Origin: Lasiosphaeris hirsuta
Taxonomy: Eukaryota > Ascomycota > Sordariomycetes > Sordariales > Lasiosphaeriaceae
Direction: 5' to 3'
DNA length: 64,000 nucleotides
Assembly (NCBI GenBank): GCA_030549175.1
Contig: JAUKUA010000005.1
Coordinates: 3,162,001-3,226,000, forward strand
Shown here piece after piece: positions 33,929 through 44,854 of this stretch. The position numbers were made by a program, and so were the translations under genes. The notes under the pieces are model-generated. The model had not been told where the DNA came from, did no database searches, and was given only the letters and a program-made list of their open reading frames with translations. Position 1 is the first letter of the stretch; each line of letters starts with the position of its first letter.

Positions 33929-34981
33929 ATGCTCTACAACCCCACCCCCGACGCCCTCTTTGCCCCCGTCGCTGCCGTCGACCCCCTCGGCTTCGGCAAG
34001 GTCGCCATCGTCACCGGCTGCGCCTCCGGCATCGGCCTCGCTGTCACCCAGCAACTGCTGGCACATCAATTTTCCGTCTGCGGACTTGACATCACCAGCT
34101 TCAACTACGACCTGGTGCGCGTGACGGACCATGGCCGGTTCCATTTCCACAAGGGGGACCTGGCGGCGGCGGGAGGGTGCGAGGAGGGCGTGAGGATTTG
34201 CGTGGCTACGTTTGGGTATGCTATCCCATCCATCCTTGAAATTGAACGTGAGAGACAAAAATGGAAAGGGGGGGGGGGGGGGCAGTGGCTGATGATAGAG
34301 GTGCTTTAGCAGTCGAATTGATGTCTTGGTGAATGTGGCTGGGTTGATGGATAATTTCAGCAGTGCGGATGGGGTGAGCGATGATGTGTGGGACAAGGTC
34401 ATCGCGACCAACCTCACGGCACCCGTCATGATGATGCGCGCCGTGCTACCGTTCATGAAGGCCAAGCGCGACGGTGCCATCATCAACGTCGCGAGCACGG
34501 CGGCGACGAGCGGCGCCGTGGCCGGCGTGGCGTATACCTCGTCCAAGCATGGGTTGGTGAGTGCTTCTTTCCCGCATGGAAATCGTCGAGGGTTTCGGGG
34601 CTGACAGACGGGTGTAGATAGGGGCTACTAAGAACGTGGCCTGGCGGTTCCGCAACGACGGGATCCGCTGCAACGCTGTGTGTCCGGGGGCTATCGACTC
34701 CAGCATTGGCAAGGCGATTGCCAACGGGTCCAACGAGCCGTGGGATGCCGAGGGGTTCGCGGAAGTTGAGTGAGTAGAATCTCCCCCGTTTCTGTAAATG
34801 TTGCTTCTCTCACTGACTCTCCTCAAGGCCGTTCCACGCCCTGCAGGCAAAGCCCTCTGCGTCGGCGCCGACTATCACACCGCACGAGGTGGCCAAGGCC
34901 ATCGTCTTCCTCGTGGGTGACCATGCGCGCACCATCAATGGAATAAGTCTGCCAGTTGACAAGGCCTGGGGCGCTGTCTAA
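33929..34981 (+). CDS. Short-chain dehydrogenase/reductase (classical SDR)
   Basis: Four exons, 33929-34215, 34313-34556, 34618-34769 and 34828-34981, give 278 aa. The Rossmann cofactor site TGCASGIG is at 29-36, the structural NVAG replaces the usual NNAG, the catalytic serine lies in [10 protein letters not shown] and the active-site pair is Y170-x3-K174 (YTSSK). The post-catalytic [10 protein letters not shown] and the late strand [14 protein letters not shown] are also typical. GLDITSF after the second strand, with an aspartate there, suggests NAD(H) preference. Substrate unknown. Intron 1 contains an unusual run of 15 G (34268-34282). Confidence 0.93.
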
Positions 34982-36073
34982 AATATGTGAGGAATTTATC
35001 GATTTTGCGCATGTCTACCTATTTCACCTAGACATGCAAGGAGTAAGTACATCGAGTGACTGGAAATTGCATATATGGGAGGAATGAGATACCAGGAAAC
35101 AGAAACACCATGCGTACTTTCTGTCATCTATCATTTGCTATTTTAGCCGACTAAGAATGAGAATGAAGCTGTAAACACATCGACAGGTGTTGAAGACTGG
35201 GGAGTTAATCCGATGAACAAGAACATGTCACTTGAGACCGGTCCCGAATCGTGCCACACCGTGCCGTTATCCGGGCCGAGACTATTATTCAGCCAACTGC
35301 CGCCCTCGCCGTATTTGCCCGTCCAACGTAAAGTAACCATCTTCGGAGAGTATTTGGGCATTGATTAATTAACAAAGCATGCAGTAATAAATCTCGCTGT
35401 CTCGTCTTGGCGATCTTAGCTCCGCCGGCTTGGGATATTCTGCGTCACCCCAGCATCAGGCACCAGGCCTGGTATCTCTCACCTCCGGACTGCTGCCTCC
35501 GACACATCTGCACGTTGGATCTGAACTCCCACCAGCAACTGCAGCCTTGAAATTGCAGACTTTCTCAAGTTATCCACTTGCGTTCTTCAATGTGACATGG
35601 AAGCTCCGCTCGGAGAATTTCATGCTGAACCCCTCACCTTGGATAGTGCGGGGAAGTGGAGAAGACCTTGGCTCTGGGTTGGGGTATGGGAGCCTCACCT
35701 GGACCTATCCATGTTGGGCGACTTACACCGATACATGCACGTTTTGCCATGGGTATGCCACATGCTCAGAAGAATAAGAATAGAAGCGTGTTACATTAAA
35801 AACAACTCAGGCAATTTTAGAGTGACCAGACCCCAACCCTTTTGTATGGAGGAAACTATGTGCTCTGTAACGAGTACCATGACGGGAGGGAAAATTGGTA
35901 GCCATGGGGTATCCTCAACTCCTGGGGGGAAACAAAGCAATGCCGTTACGTGACGATATCGGGATGGGTGCAATGAAGGAAACACACTAAAGACATGATA
36001 GTAAAACGTTAACGTCTCAGCGCAGCCGATAATAAACACCACTGACTGGCGCCACCAGGTCAGCTGCAGACTC
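34982..36073. other. Intergenic between convergent SDR and RRM genes
   Basis: About 1.1 kb. Small frames such as 35143-35361 (-) and 35597-35953 (+) have no recognisable content. Nothing else is seen. Confidence 0.55.
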
Positions 36074-37705
36074 CTAGGCAGCAATGCCAACCGGCTTTTT
36101 GGGCTGGAAAGGCGCCGCAATCTCGTCTTCTGACTGGTCATCAAGATTCAGAAGCTGGAAGCGGTTGGTGATGGGGGCCTTCTTTGGCACCAGCGCCTCT
36201 TTACGGGGCTTTACCACTGGCAGCGGCGCATATGGCTGCGCACACTCGTCGACCTCCCACTCAATTTTCGTGCCCTTGTATTTCCTATGGCGTTCGTTAG
36301 CGTGCAATCCTCGTTATCTCAGATGGGAGTACCTACGCGCGACTCATCATGCACATCCGTGCATAGATGGCGTTGTGGACAGAGTTGAGGCTGACGTAGC
36401 AGCTACCGCCGATGAACTCGACCTTGACAACAACACAATTGTGAATGTGATCTAAGTCGTCTCTGATATTCTCCTCAGTGTGCCTGCCATCGTATCTACG
36501 GATGACCAGGTTGCGGCTCGCACCCATGGCAATCTTGCCAGCAACATGTCCGGGCAGGATGAACTGACGATCGCTCCACTTGATGTCAACCTGGTTTACA
36601 TTTTAGTCGCGCTGTTCTTTCAAGAATCCGGCCAGTCCCGCTGCTTACACGCTTATTTTTGATGTACAAGTCATGTTTACGAACATGGTCGAAGAATCTT
36701 CTGGCTTCCACGGCGTGAAGGAACGACACTGTGCCAGAACGCTCGTGGGCTCGGAGGAATATATCCAGAAGCATCCCGCCTCGCACGACGTTTGCGATAT
36801 CGGCGTGGATGCACCCTTCGGGAAGGTTGGAGAGCTGAACTGTTCGGGTGCATTGTCGGTCAAACTGCCGTCGTTGGGCCTGCGGCTTGACATAATTTGC
36901 TCCAACTGGACCCTCGATAGGCGAATCTGCATCACACGAACCATCCTCTTCATATTCTTCACCATCATCGTTCGCCCAACCCTGGCTATTGCCGTTGCAA
37001 TAGCCACCGCCATGCGAGCTGTGCCGACGATATTCGCCGTTCGACTGAGGGAATGTTGACGATTTGGGCTTGACATGCGGGCCGGATGTTGACTTCTCGG
37101 TGTTCGAGTTGAGAGGAACACCTCCATCTTCGGTCATCTCAGCCTTTGAGGGCAAATCCAGGGTGTCATCCTGATTCGTCTTCTCATCCTGGCTAAGGAG
37201 CTGCCAGGCAGTAAGCATCATCCTGTTCGAAACCATCTCCCATTGCATGGGAAAATAGTGAACCCTACATCCAGTGTATCATCCCCTACACCCCCGCCAA
37301 GCAGGTTACGGCGAAGATTCTCTGGCCATCATATTAGACGTTGCCCAAGGTAATCGAGTATCGGTAGTCTCTTTACCATATCTCTTGGCAATGAATGTAA
37401 GACGAGCATGCTCCTCCTGCGAAATGATGACGGGCGGGCTCCCAGTATCCTCGAAAGACTCGATCTTGAGACGACAGTCAGAGCGTGGTTTGGGTGAGGT
37501 GGTAGTATTAGCGTGTTAGCGCTGGTTTGGCACATACATTGGCTCTAGACAATGGAACGATGCGAGTCAGCTTCCAAATGCCGGCATACACGAGGGGGGA
37601 TTGTGGGTTTTGTATCGCATATCGCGAATACGCAACGTACCTGCGGAGCAGAAGGTCAAAGTAACTGCGATCAATCGTCACCGTGGGGACGCCGGCCGAT
37701 GCCAT
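36074..37705 (-). CDS. Nrd1-type multi-RRM RNA-binding protein with a 7-nt exon
   Basis: Seven exons on the minus strand, 37705-37641, 37544-37538 (7 nt), 37464-37377, 37321-37269, 37200-36649, 36590-36337 and 36284-36074, encode 409 aa. The N-terminus MASAGVPTVTIDRSYFDLLLRR and VIISQEEHARLTFIAKRYENLRRNLLGGG is a short helical motif I recall from fungal RRM proteins related to S. pombe Nrd1 (negative regulator of differentiation). An acidic, S/N-rich linker leads to RRM-a (about 189-262, RTVQLSNLPEGC, SGTVSFLHA) and RRM-b (about 275-355, RNLVIRRYDG, GGSCYVSLNS), which end in KGTKIEWEVDECAQP. The protein probably binds mRNA; the name is by resemblance. The microexon is required to keep the frame. 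Confidence 0.8.
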
Positions 37706-40332
37706 CTTGTCCACAGCTCGATGCGCAAACGACAAAGGATGAAAAAGGACAGAAGAGAAAGTAATTTAGTAAAGCGACGAGTGCGAACGCTTCCCCCCAA
37801 AGCGAAAAGACCCCAAACCAGCAGCCGGCTCCTGTCAATCGGCCAAGCCCACTGCGATATGACCGATATGACGGGAAGTCTTGACAGGCCCCCGAGGTCG
37901 CACTGTCCTAAGCTGCACTCTATTCAGCGGGCAAGTGGGGGCCAGTCAGCCTGCGATTCGCTGCAGAGTGAGCATGCAACAGGGCGGTTTAAGCGCTAGG
38001 GGCACGGGCTACACCACGGCTTGCTTGGCTAACTGGGCAGCGACCACCTTCATCACACTTAATGCTGTTGTTGAGCCAATTGCACAGGATGCCGCGGGAT
38101 GTGAAAACGGCCAAGTCAATTCCATTGGGGGCAATAATCGCTGTGTCTTGATGAAACTACCAGTACATCTCAACGGAACAATGCTACCCAGATTCATGGG
38201 CCTGGAGCCGCTGGGAGTGACACGCAGTCTTCTTCATCTTCACTAGTTCACCGCAAGAGATGATTGTATATTTCAGAGATCATTAGGCCTGCAGACCGCG
38301 CGGCCTCCCACGTTCCATCTCTTTTGACCAAGAGCGCTCTTAGTCAAACATAACTACCTAATGGATACTTCCGTCAGCCGCCAAATCTTTATTCCTGCCA
38401 GGACTGAATAGTGAAACACATTATTCCTCCCCAGAGTGAGCATAGTAGCTGGCTGTTGGTCTGCCATTTCAGTGAGCCAACGGCGCAGAGCCGCAATTTG
38501 TTCAGGCTCCAAGTAAACAACAGGGGTAGAGGTTGATTGATAGCTATCTGCTGCTGCGAAGGTTCTTGGGATGATACCTTCCTTACCTTGCCGCAACTCT
38601 CTGTGCCAACTGCTCGGGCGCTCCCGATATCTCTGCTAGTGCCATCAAGTCCCCACGCTCAACCTGAGTACATACCTACATGCTCGCGGAGTACCTATGG
38701 CGGCTGTATGTTGCGCATTAGCTGAAAGACGCGGAGCATTCGTATAGTATGTGCATACAGCGCGGTGGGCCGCCACAGCGTTGATGAGGGTCTTTTGAAC
38801 AAGACGACGCGGAAAAGACACTATAACCTACAAGCATACTTTTGCTTTGAGGACGACGGTCCTGACTCTGGTTGTTGTGGACCCTTGTATGCACGAAGAC
38901 AGGAACGAGATCACCGAGAAGGATATGGACTTGAATCCGTTCAGTAAATTTGACTCCATGGTTGAATCCGAGTTACGTTCTGGTGTACATATTTGGAAAC
39001 AGAGGTCCCAAGTTATAGAAATGTTACAGGCTGACAAAGAACGATTGGGGTCAACCGGAACACCGCCCTACTCGAGCACAGCTGGGGTTAGGCGCATAGT
39101 CTCGGATCTCACTGTGTTACGTTGTCAGTGGTGCTGCAAGGCCAGCGAGAATAGAACCAACCGCTTGAACACTTTCATCCTCTGCTGAACCCTAAGATCC
39201 TTAGATGGTTTTCCTCTGACTGCGTGCGCCTCATTCGTATTACACGGTTTGGAAAAACCCGGTAAAGTACGATGCAAGCGGGATTGGGGCGGCAGTATAT
39301 CGTCTTGGCGATCGTCCGACGGAACACCTCGCCAGCAGCCACCGGCACTTGCATATTGCGGAGGTTTTATGTTCAAGATGGCGGCTTTATCTTCGCTTTA
39401 AGAAAGGCTTGGGTGTTCCGTGTTTGGTGCTCTGTGTTATCACGCTCGAGTCAAGCAAATATTATTTTTAGCCAGTGCATGTTGGCGACACCCAGCCGAG
39501 CCACGAACACGAGATGGCAAAGAGAAAGAAAAACCGAACGGTGGGGTTCCCCGTGGAATACGAAATGGCGTCACTTGGTGCGAGTGGTCAACAGGGGACA
39601 ACAGGGCCTCCGGCTCTCAGCGCCACCTCAGTACGACGGGGAGACGACGGCAACCCGCCCTAGTTTTTGGCAAGCCACATGCGCAGGTCGAGCCCGTCCT
39701 GCATGTTTAATTGGATGCATGACCCTTGTGTGGATCCATTCGTTGGTCGCTCAACCCCATCGGGGCGCGCACCCCTGTCGAAACAATGCAGCGAGAAGGC
39801 AGAGCGCCCATTCGTAGCTGCGAACTCTATTTCTCCATTCCAGTTGTCCCGTTGTCTCCCTGTCGTCCTGCTTGCTGTGCTGCACACACTTTGGGATAGC
39901 CATCAGCCCGCCTTCATTTTCTCTGTTTCTTTGGCAACCGTGACTTACACTCGCTCTGCTTGACCACTTTCGCTTTCCGCATCAATCGTTACGCCAATTC
40001 AGCCCCCATTCCTGGCCGGTTGCTGTTTTGTCGAGCATCCCTTTTTTTTCATCGTCACGACTTCGCGCAGGCCTGTTTTCTGGTCGACCCAAACAACCAG
40101 TCAGGGGTTGCACCGCAGAAACCCAGCGCAACCGCCCTGAATTCCGTGTTTTCTGTCCACGACCACGAGCGAGAAACCACCGCATACAAAATCTCTCCGA
40201 CGTGGAACAGCATTTTATAACCGGCACTTTTGGTCCTCCGGTGATTGAGTTCTTAGGACTCTTGCTACCCATCCTGTTGGGGTCTCTCTCGCCCGCCCGC
40301 TTCTGCCTCTCGCTGTCGACGAAGCCGTTATC
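37706..40332. other. Divergent intergenic region, 2.6 kb, no accepted gene
   Basis: Bounded by the RRM gene (-) and the DUF7137 gene (+). Frames at 38354-38596 (-) and 38847-39188 (+) read without obvious low complexity, but neither shows a known motif or convincing splice extension; they could be decayed gene pieces. The 39840-40330 end is CT-rich and is a likely leader of the downstream gene. Confidence 0.5.
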
Positions 40333-41225
40333 ATGAGGGTAACACTTTCCATTAGCCAGCTGGCTGTTGCCCTGCTATCCTTAACACCAGTGGCTTCCGC
40401 GATGTCATGGCCAGAATGGCTTCCAGAACCTGATGCCTTGGTGGTGCGGCAAGCAACATGTACGAGTACCCTCAAGAGGATATCAAAATTAGGCTGGACC
40501 ACTAACCTTATTAACTCGCAGCTGCCTCTGCAACACCGACATCGGATAAGACAGCGAAAAGCGATGCGACCCCTACGTCCGCAACTAAAAAGGTCATCAC
40601 GACGAACCTCAACACTGGCGGCGTGACGGAGACAGGGAGCAATAAGAACTCAACGAAGACCAAGTCTGGTAACTCGAAGCATACCTTATACAACCCACAA
40701 GACCCGGCCGGTGCTGTAGTTATGAAGACGCCTTCCATCACACAGGGTACGCAGATGTACAAGATTGGCGACTTCGTTACGTGGGGCTGGAACTACACGA
40801 ATCTGCAGGGTACACCCACGGCCGTTGACGTGCTGGTCAGCTGCTCCAAGGCGACACAAACGTGGACACTCACCCAGAATATGACGTTCGCCACCGCCGG
40901 TTCCTTTACCTGGGATACGGGTGCGTACCAAGAGACGGCCATTGCGAGCCCGCTGCTAGTGGAGCAATACACGCTACTAATCCACGACTCGGACGGCCCC
41001 ATCACTGCGACTCCCGAGCCCGGCTATCTCTCGCCCTTCTCGGGCTTCCTTTTCGGCCTCTACACGCCACGGCCCTACACCCCGCTTGGCGAGTGGAAGT
41101 GTGTGACTTGCAGTGCTGGTGTGTCAGACATGGAGAGGAGAGCTCTGGGCGGGGCTGTGGCTATGAGTGTTTTGACGGTGCTTAGTTTCACTTGGTTCGT
41201 CGGAGGAATTGGTGCGCTGCTCTGA
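40333..41225 (+). CDS. DUF7137-type secreted/surface protein
   Basis: Two exons, 40333-40459 and 40522-41225, encode 276 aa. Residues 1-23 form a signal peptide (ending VASA), followed by WPEWLPEPDALVVRQ, a T/S/K-rich stalk likely to be O-glycosylated, and a compact domain with ITQGTQMYKIGDFVTWGWNY, TAVDVLVSCS, WTLTQNMTF and FTWDTG. A C-terminal hydrophobic segment (AMSVLTVLSFTWFVGGIGALL) could be a transmembrane or GPI-signal helix. The pattern agrees with the fungal family I know as DUF7137, of unknown function, probably at the cell wall or plasma membrane. Family naming is from memory; secretion and stalk are seen directly. Confidence 0.8.
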
Positions 41226-41753
41226 TTTTTGAGCAGTTCAAATAAGAGCGGGCAGTTATACATGTTGTAATGTGTGTCGGGAATTGGGCCAAGGCTGGCG
41301 AGAACACTTTTACGAACATCATTATAATACCGGGGATGGAGGTGCAAGAGAAGCGGCGTTGGGTAACAAGACATGGTTTTGTGTCGTCATTTACTGGATC
41401 ATTTGCTTGGATTTGGGGGCTCCGCGAGAGAGAAAAAAGTCTGGAGACATAGTTTGGTGCATGTACGGTATGTATCTCTTGCATGGCAGTTTGACGATCT
41501 CTGCATATACCTGGTAAGTTAGCTAGGTAGCTTATAATGAAGCATTTCTCCTCATCTCAAGGTTGCGGGCTGCATGGTATGGTGTACCTGACAGCTTTCA
41601 CCGACTGCTGGAGTAACTGTTGGCACTTTTATATACATAATTTTTTATTTTTTTTCGAGTTCAAGACATGACCCTGCTTGCACCACCGCTCCCATAATGT
41701 CGCTTGGTAACCAAACCATTGCTAGACTCCTTCAAGGACACCGCAGGGAACGC
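41226..41753. other. Intergenic between convergent DUF7137 and CDK11 genes
   Basis: About 530 bp with AT-rich stretches near 41630-41660 that fit polyadenylation regions. Nothing else is seen. Confidence 0.6.
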
Positions 41754-43266
41754 TTAAACCATACGAAGCGAAAAACCCCCACCCCGCTCCTCCTTCTCCC
41801 GCCCGGAGAAGATTCCGCTGAAATCCACCGCGCCAAGCTCCACCGCCTGTCCGCCACGCGGAGGCGCCAGTGGCGTCTGCTTGCGCCGTCGCCGCTCCTG
41901 GCCTGCCTTGCTAGGGAATGTGGGGAACATGGCCTCCTGCTTAGGCTTGGGGTCCTGCGCAAAGTACTCATGCGCGAGCATCTGGCGCGCCGTGGGGCGG
42001 CGCTCCGGGTCCAGCGCGAGCAGGCTGCCGAGGAGGCCGGCGCCGGCGGCGGTGAGGAGGGGGAAGCGGGCGCGGATGGCAGAGCCCGAGGAGGCCGGGG
42101 TGGGCGGGGGGAGGCGTAGGGCGCGCGCGTTGGGCAGCCGGCGGAAGCCCGGCCAGGTCTCGTCCGAGGGGAGCCCGCAGAGGGCGAAGATGCGCGTCAG
42201 CTCGTCGACCTCGTTCTTGCCCTGCAGCAGAGGGTCCCGGGTCAGGAGCTCGCCGAAGATGCAGCCGACGGACCACAGGTCGATGGCCGATGTGTAGCGT
42301 GTCGCGCCCAGGAGCAGCTCCGGCGCCCGGTACCATAGCGTCACGACGAGCTGGGTGAGCTTGGCGGGCGGCGGGTCGCCGACGTACCGCGCCATGCCGA
42401 AGTCGGCGACCTTGAGCTGGCCGCGGTTGTTGAGGAGCAGGTTCGAGGTTTTGAGGTCGCGGTGTAGGATGCAGTTGTCGTGCAGGTACGCGACGCCTGA
42501 GGCCAGTTGGAGGAGGAGGGTCTTGACTTCGGACGCGAGAAAGGCCTCGGGCATGTCTTCGAGGATGCTCTTGAGATCGTGCTCGACGAATTCGAGGACG
42601 AGGAAGATGCTGTTGGAATGAACGTTAGCTGCTAGAAACAGAAAAGGGGGGTGGGAGTCAGGGGTGGTACTTTTCAATCTTGCTCGTGTCCTCGCTCACC
42701 ACCACCTCTCGCAGCTCGACCACATTCCGGTGGTCGCAGTCCTTGAGGATCTGGATCTCGCGCAGTCCCGTTACAGGCAGCCCGCTGCGGTCCTTGGGGT
42801 CAATCTTGAGCCGCTTGAGGGCTACGACCGTCCCCGTGGCTATCTCGCGCGCCCGTGCAACCCAGCCGTATGCGCCCTCCTCGATATCGTTGAGCTTGTC
42901 GTAGTTCTCGACGCTCCGACACCTGCCGAATGCGCCCCCTTCGAAACGCAGCAGCTTCGTGCTGGCGGGACCGCTGTCTTGGTTGGCGGCTGCTGGGGCA
43001 GGAGATCGGGTTTCTCGTTCTGGCGATAGCCTCCTTCGTTTTGCTGGGGGACCACTGCCGCGATCGTCCTCGTCTCCGCCTCGTGGTTGTGCTGTCCCCG
43101 CGGTACTGACCTGCGTCTTGGTTTCCCGCGCTTGTCGCTCTGCCTCAGCTCTCCGCGCCTTTTCGGATTTGAGGCGCTTCTTTTCCTCCCTCTCCTTCCT
43201 CAGCTTCGCCTCCTGGACGGCATCGTCTTCGTTGTCGGCCCAGCGGGACTTGGCTGTGCTTGCCAT
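41754..43266 (-). CDS. CDK11/PITSLRE-type cyclin-dependent kinase
   Basis: Two exons on the minus strand, 43266-42671 and 42609-41754, encode 483 aa. An N-terminal basic/acidic coiled region (EAKLRKEREEKKRLKSEKAR) and a nuclear-type KRRRLSPE precede the kinase. The glycine loop is IEEGAYGWVARA, the catalytic lysine is in VALKRLK, the cyclin-binding helix reads PVTGLRE (PITSLRE equivalent), and HRDLKTSNLLL, ADFGMAR and RAPELLLG are intact. CDK11 kinases (S. pombe Ppk23, animal PITSLRE) act in transcription and pre-mRNA processing. The C-terminal tail is basic then G-rich. The ATG at 43266 is preferred over an in-frame ATG at 43407 because the extra residues look like 5' UTR. Confidence 0.92.
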
Positions 43267-43673
43267 GGCGTTTATCGTGTGCTGTCTCTTTCCCTTCTTC
43301 ACCGACCCGTAATTGTGCCAACAAACTCTGATCTTTCTGGCATTTCCAAAGTCGCAGCACCCTGTTTCGGGGGCTTGTACCGTATCGCGTTGGCGCACCG
43401 ACGTCACTGGAAGTATTTGTTTGGTGAGGGTTGCGATGGGATGGAGCAGATGTAGAAATTAAAGGGTTTATTTGGAGATTTCCTGGTTGGTCGAAGCTTG
43501 GGCCTGGCCCCAAAACCCAAACTCAACAAACACTTTGCGGCCTGCAGCCAATCTTTGTTCAAAAGCTCCAAAAATGGAAGAGAATCTGGTAACCGCAACT
43601 TGGTTGTCACGTTGGGTTACTGATAGCAAACATCACCTCTTCAGATAAGAGGATGGAGATGCCAGCAAAATTA
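43267..43673. other. CDK11 promoter region
   Basis: About 400 bp between the CDK11 start and the tRNA gene, both minus strand. No coding signal is seen. Confidence 0.6.
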
Positions 43674-43761
43674 TGCTCCCACCAGGGATCGAACCTGGGA
43701 CCTGTCGCGTCCACTGAAATTCAGATGTGAGGCGAACGTCATACCACTAGACCATAGGAGC
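43674..43761 (-). tRNA. tRNA-Val (anticodon CAC) with a 16-nt intron
   Basis: Read on the minus strand, the gene begins GCTCCTA and ends TGGGAGC plus discriminator A, which pair as a 7-bp acceptor stem. The D arm is GTCTAGTGGTATGAC, the T arm is CCAGG-TTCGATC-CCTGG with a perfect B box, and the anticodon loop is CT-CAC-A. Immediately after position 37 there is a 16-nt intron (TCTGAATTTCAGTGGA) containing a CTGAA/TTCAG inverted repeat. The anticodon stem has one T-C mismatch at its base. Anticodon CAC predicts valine; the decoding call depends on the intron lying at the canonical 37/38 site. Confidence 0.78.
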
Positions 43762-43789
43762 CGTATAGACAATATGAGCTATCTATAGG

Positions 43790-44320
43790 CACCCGTCGAT
43801 AGGGCTATGTTGACCGGTAGCTCTCTTTAGTAGTTTGTTAGCTCAGGATATTCCCGCCAAGGATAGGTACCTATTAAAGCCCGATGAGGCCTGTTATCGT
43901 AGAAAAAAACTCTATCGACTCTTGGAAGGCATATTGGCTTTTTAATAAAGCCTATTTAGTGTTTTTATAAGTATAATTAGTGTTTTAGATGGCCTCTTCG
44001 ATATTGGGGAGGCTTAATTGAATATACCATATATCTTTTAAAGTATTAGAAATCCCGTCGTTAATATCCATTGTAAGCTTTAATAAAGTTCTAAAAGGTA
44101 TTTTTGGTGTTTTATAAGGTCTCTTTCATACTTGGAAAGGCTTTCTGAAATATTAAATATGCCTTTTTTAACACGAAAATTGCTGTCTCTGCTGCTCAAA
44201 AGCCTTTCCAGAGCTTCAATTACTCCTAGGGCTAGGGAAAAGTCACGCGCTAATAAATAAACCAGGGTTAGGTTGTATGGGTGATGGGAAAGAACGGGAT
44301 AGATACGGCAAGCAACCACG
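43790..44320. repeat. TA-rich degenerate repeat relic, RIP-like, beside the tRNA gene
   Basis: About 530 bp of markedly AT/TA-rich sequence in an otherwise GC-rich window. Two imperfect direct copies about 140 bp apart share a CTTT-AATAAAG start, GTGTTTTA(T/G)A, GGCCTCTTCGATATTGGGGAGGC-like and AGGTCTCTTTCATACTTGGAAAGG-like blocks (near 43940-44020 and 44078-44150). A 79-codon frame at 44080-44319 (-) is K/L/S-rich and probably a relic, not a gene. Composition fits a repeat mutated by RIP (CpA to TpA). Confidence 0.6.
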
Positions 44321-44854
44321 TGGTCCGCTTACCTACATAGTAGTTTCCAGGTTGGCAACTCTCCAAGCTCTCCGCTGCGTCAATGTGTAGCGTTGCTGAC
44401 TGTGCTGCGGCCGTCAACTCAGCGACCTAGACATGATAGATTATGAAGTGGAATGAATGCCTTTTCCTGTAAATCACAGAGTTGATCGGACTCGAGGTCG
44501 GACCTATGTGACTTGAACAGCCTGAATCCTAGATCCTGCTCGACCCTGACTTCACAATGTTGGAGGGGTAGCAGTTCAGCGGCGATGAGCACGAGCGTTG
44601 TGGGGAAACAGATGCGGCTGCAGGGCCCTGGGGCTGAACGAACCAGCAGCACCTGGGGAGTGAACCCCGCCCCGGCTCACCTAGACCCAGAACCAGACGG
44701 ACCTTTCCTCGCGAGCCCACCCTGACTACTGAGCCGACTTTATCTTCAAGCCACGGACCTTGAATTCCTGCCCGGCGCACCACATAATATTTGTACCTCC
44801 CATTATCTCCACGAGCAGTCTCCCACGCGACCCAGCAAACTCCCTGCGCACACC
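44321..44854. other. Intergenic: coronin promoter
   Basis: About 530 bp of normal composition between the TA-rich relic and the coronin start; it presumably contains the coronin promoter and leader. Confidence 0.6.

Noticed and set aside
35143..35361. 72-codon minus-strand frame beginning MPKYSPKMVTLRW
   Set aside because: Reads as plausible protein but is short, has no identifiable exon partners and no family resemblance; insufficient support.
44080..44319. 79-codon frame in the TA-rich relic as a gene
   Set aside because: It lies inside degenerate repeat sequence with extreme TA content and no domain; best seen as a relic.
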